A DNA stretch of 23,506 bases from Proteromonas lacertae (taxonomy: Eukaryota; Sar; Bigyra; Opalinata; Proteromonadidae): assembly GCA_002245135.1 (NCBI GenBank), contig NGBS01000375.1:1-23506 (forward strand), in the 5' to 3' direction. The notes beneath the pieces were generated by a model, which saw only the letters and a list, made by a program, of their open reading frames with translations, searched no databases and was not told where the DNA came from. The translations under genes and the position numbers were made by a program. Positions 20,407 to 23,506 of this stretch are shown piece by piece (within the stretch, counting starts at the first letter, position 1; each line of letters starts with the position of its first letter).

Positions 20407-23194
20407 ATGAGTAATACTACCCAGGAGCCACTGTTGAGTGCAGAGGAAGGTAAAGCCAATGGAACTGAGGAAGGAGTGGTGATCGGACCTAGAGAAAGCA
20501 TAGACTTAGCTGCTGAAGCATTCAAAAGGGATAGTACAAACGATTTGAACATTTTTAATGGAGTTATTGTCCCTTGTTTATTGAATATTCTTGGTGTAGT
20601 GTTGTTTTTGAGACTTGCATGGGCAATTGGTCAAGCAGGATGGTTACTTGTATTAGTGTATATATATTACAATTATTTAACATGAAATAATAATAATAAA
20701 TAGGATGTTAGCATTAGGAGAATCGTTAGCATTGTTAACAGTATTATCTGTAAGTGCTATTGTAACAAATGGTCATATGAAAGGAGGAGGTTCTTATTAT
20801 ATGATTAGTCGTTTATTAGGACCAGAATTTGGAGGTGCTATAGGTGTTTTGTTCTATTTTGCATATGCAATTGGTTGTAGTTTCTATACATCAGGTTTTG
20901 CTACATTAATATACAACTCTTTTTTCACTAATTATAATCAATACAGTACAACTGTAATAATTGGATTATGTGCACTAGTATTTTTATTTTCAGTCGCTAT
21001 GATTGGTGCTACAGCTTATACAAAAGTTAATGTGATATTATTCTTAATACAAATAACATCTATATGGTGTGCAATTACTGCAATGTGGTTTAGAAGTCCT
21101 CATGAGCTAGATAATGCGGTTATTATAGTGGGATGAAATGGGATACATTTATGAACAACAGTAAAGCAGAGTATATATAGATTATTATTTTTTATTATTT
21201 TATAGTTATACAATATCAGAAGAATGTGGAAATAGTTTATGCGATTTTAAAACCATCTTTGGTGTTATATTCCCAGCAGTTATTGGTATAATGGAAGGCG
21301 CAAATTTAAGTGGAGATTTAAAAGATCCAAGAGCAACAGTAGGCAAAGGTACATTGATAGCTGTGTTGAGTGCTATTGCTCATTATGTTATATTAATATT
21401 GACATTCAGTGCAACAATGGATAGAGAAGCTTTAAGAGATAATCCCAATGCTTTTCAAGATATTATTTATAATAAATATATATCTTATAATTGGTGCATC
21501 TACTTCATCATTATCTGCAGCTTTAGCTACATTGTTTGGTAGTAGCCGTATATTACAAGCATTATGTAGAGATAATTTATTCCCAATAATTAAATCAATT
21601 GGCAAAGGATATGGTTCACAAGATGAACCACGAAGAGCTGTTGTTTGTTCATTTGTCGTAGGAGTTATCTGTATTTTAGTTGGGTCATTTGATGTATTAG
21701 CTCAAGTTATTACTGGATTCTTTTGTTTAGGTTATAGTTTGATTAATTTATCTTGTTTCTTGATGAGAATTAGTGGTACTCCCAACTTCAGACCTACATT
21801 TAGATGTTATGGTTGGCCATTATCTTTAGCTGGTGCTATTTTAGGTATTGCATTAATGTTTTCATTAAATGTATGGTATGCTTTATTAGCAACTGGAATA
21901 TGGATTGTTTTGTTCATTATTTGATTTATACAGCACCAGAATCCCCTTGGGGTGATATTGGTCAAGCCTTAATCTTCCATCAAGTTAGAAAGTATTTGTT
22001 ACGTCTAGACACTAAAGAAAATCATCCAAAGTTCTGGAGACCATCGATTTTATTATTAGCTGATGATGCATCTCCTCCATTACTCTCATTCTGTAATGTA
22101 GTTAAGAAAGGAGGATTATATGTAGTAGGTAATGTAATAGTAGGTGATTTTAATGATAATGTTCAATTATCTAAAGATTTGAAAGATGCTTGGAATCAAT
22201 ATATTACTAAAACTCATTTGAAAGCATTCCCAACTATTGTAATTGCTAATGATGCAAGAGATGGTTATAGAGAGTTGATAATGTGTGGTGGATTAGGAGC
22301 TTTAAATCCAAATACTATTATTATACCATTCTATGAAGATCCGTATATTATATTTATATATTAATAATAAAAGAAAATTACAAAGAAATCCAACCACTGG
22401 CTATTATTCTGATTTAGTTCAAATGTTATCAACAGAAAGTCAATCTAAATTAGCAGCAGTATATAATTATATATATATATATATATTATAATATAATAAT
22501 AATAATTATTATTAGAGAAATACCTTTGGTTCATCAGACAAATTCGTAGGAATATTAAGAGATTCATTGAAATTAGATAAACACTTATTAATTACTCGTC
22601 ATTTTGACAGTGATATAATGTGGAATTTCTTTGGTTCAAGAAACAAGCTGATAATGGATTAAGTGACTTTGGAGCTTCGCCAGTCAACAAGACTTTAGAT
22701 GTTTATATCTTCGGTAAATGGAATTGGGAAGTATTTAATGGCAGTTTATCATTAATGATTCAATTAGCCCATATTACCCACAGTAACTCCAAATATGCTT
22801 CAACTAGTTTCAGATTAATTGAAATTGTAGGTCAAGAAGAAGTACATGGTAAAGAAGAAGAGAATTTGAAATTGTTAATTAAAGAGACTAGAATTAGAGC
22901 TACTCCAAAGTTGGTTATTGCTACACCTGACCAAATTACAAGAGCATCTGATAATCAAGATAAAACTAAAGTTGCTGATTTGAATAAAACTGAGTTGAAT
23001 AAGTTATATAACAATATTATTATGAACCAGTCAACTAACAGTGTATTGGTATTTGTGAAGATTGATCCTCAAATGATGATGCTGATGAATATGAGAAGTA
23101 TTATAAAGACTTAGAAATACTTGGTAATAATCTTCCACCATTGTGTATGGTAACAACTGAATCAACACAAGCAGTTATTACAAGAGAGATTTAA
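20407..23194 (+). CDS. SLC12-family cation-chloride cotransporter (five exons)
   Basis: Exons are 20407-20657, 20704-21170, 21206-22342, 22374-22458 and 22516-23194; introns are 46, 35, 31 and 57 bp. The product would be about 870 residues, within the family range. These membrane carriers move chloride together with K+ and/or Na+. Supporting motifs are FNGVIVPCLLNILGVVLFLR in the first helix, GHMKGGGSYYMISRLLGPEF, FPAVIGIMEGANLSGDLKDP in helix 6, SSLSAALATLFGSSRILQAL, and a long soluble C-terminal domain (ILLLADDASPPLL ... DVYIFGKWNWEVFNGSLSLM) ending near VTTESTQAVITREI. The N-terminus is short, so this is not an NKCC with a long regulatory tail; I cannot assign the subfamily. Five one-base frame changes (near 21130, 21470, 21910, 22618 and 23068) interrupt it. 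Four fit a missing base and the other an extra T. All leave the protein otherwise conserved, which points to sequence errors. Confidence 0.88.
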
Positions 23195-23307
23195 ACAACA
23201 TTAATCTCTGACAAATGCTTTTGTTTTATTTTTTTTTGTTTTTTGTTTTTGTTTACATAAAAAATATATTCGTTTCTTTTTTCATTTTTTTTTTTTAATT
23301 TAAAAAT
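23195..23307. other. Poly-T-rich intergenic spacer
   Basis: 113 bp with long T runs between the SLC12 stop and the next ATG. It probably holds the 3' end signal of SLC12 and the promoter of the next gene; no defined site is visible. Confidence 0.4.
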
Positions 23308-23506
23308 ATGGAAGAACTGGAAGTTCAAATGAAAACGTATATAATTTTTGTTGATATAGTCATAGATATGAAACCCAATTATCACAAATGGAAGAGAATA
23401 AAGAACAATATGGTGATCAGTTCGAAACTTATAAGACAACACTCACTAAATGTATTCTTTTAACAAAAGCCTCAGTATATTTCTCATATTTTTAACTAGT
23501 AATGTA
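23308..23506 (+). CDS. 5' start of a coiled-coil-like gene (partial)
   Basis: Exon 1 is 23308-23336 and exon 2 is 23360-23451; exon 3 appears to start at 23500. Introns are 23 and 48 bp with typical gtat...tag ends and compatible phases. The visible residues (MEELEVQMKTHRYETQLSQM, then EENKEQYGDQFETYKTTLTK) are charged and helical, like the start of a coiled-coil protein. I do not recognise the family from 40 residues. The gene runs off the right edge of the window. Confidence 0.55.

Noticed and set aside
22459-22515. AT dinucleotide repeat near 22465-22490
   Set aside because: It lies inside an SLC12 intron and is ordinary low-complexity sequence.
1-23506. tRNA, rRNA or CRISPR-like arrays
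   Set aside because: I looked for cloverleaf A/B-box patterns, conserved rRNA segments and regularly spaced direct repeats and saw none; the 17-bp pairs have only two copies each and sit at transposon ends.

Overview
This window looks like nuclear DNA from a flagellated, very AT-rich eukaryote. It carries a large axonemal dynein heavy chain gene and several genes split by very short GT...AG introns. I placed 22-64 bp introns in seven loci; most are 26-38 bp, begin gtat and end tag. TAA and TAG end genes at the expected C-termini and are not read as glutamine, so the usual ciliate code does not apply. I cannot name the lineage from this sequence: zoosporic fungi and several protist groups would fit.

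Layout, left to right. (1) 1-5968 (+): 3' part of a DNAH10-type inner-arm dynein heavy chain, from AAA3 to the C-terminus. (2) 6094-6870 (-): a six-exon gene for an RNase P/MRP Rpp21/Rpr2-like zinc protein. It was assembled here by hand and is tail-to-tail with the dynein. (3) 6871-14151: an 8-kb accessory tract with coding debris, a 5145-bp Mutator-like (MULE) DNA transposon with 1407-bp inverted arms, a related 617-bp non-autonomous element only 112 bp away, and more debris. (4) 14152-17036 (+): Tim22 (4 exons), then a NIPA-type transporter joined to a PDZ-like domain (7 exons). (5) 17345-18653 (-): an EF-hand-like protein (6 exons). (6) 18575-20146 (+): an unidentified degraded reading frame, then a BAG domain running directly into a small heat-shock (alpha-crystallin) domain. 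(7) 20407-23194 (+): an SLC12 cation-chloride cotransporter (5 exons). (8) 23308-end (+): the start of a coiled-coil-like gene.

The genes do not form one pathway; they are housekeeping and flagellar genes of a compact genome. The most unusual material is the transposon tract. Three related element ends share a 17-bp-period double repeat of ccgttgRg, and the large element looks like a fold-back composite that keeps a relic left end inside. The best protein-level candidates are the BAG plus alpha-crystallin arrangement and the NIPA-PDZ fusion.

One caveat runs through the window. Several genes (dynein 5' part, SLC12, BAG-sHSP, EF-hand) are split by single-base frame changes, mostly in short runs or AT repeats, with almost no nonsense changes of other kinds. 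This suggests sequence or assembly errors more than gene death, and only reads or RNA can settle it.
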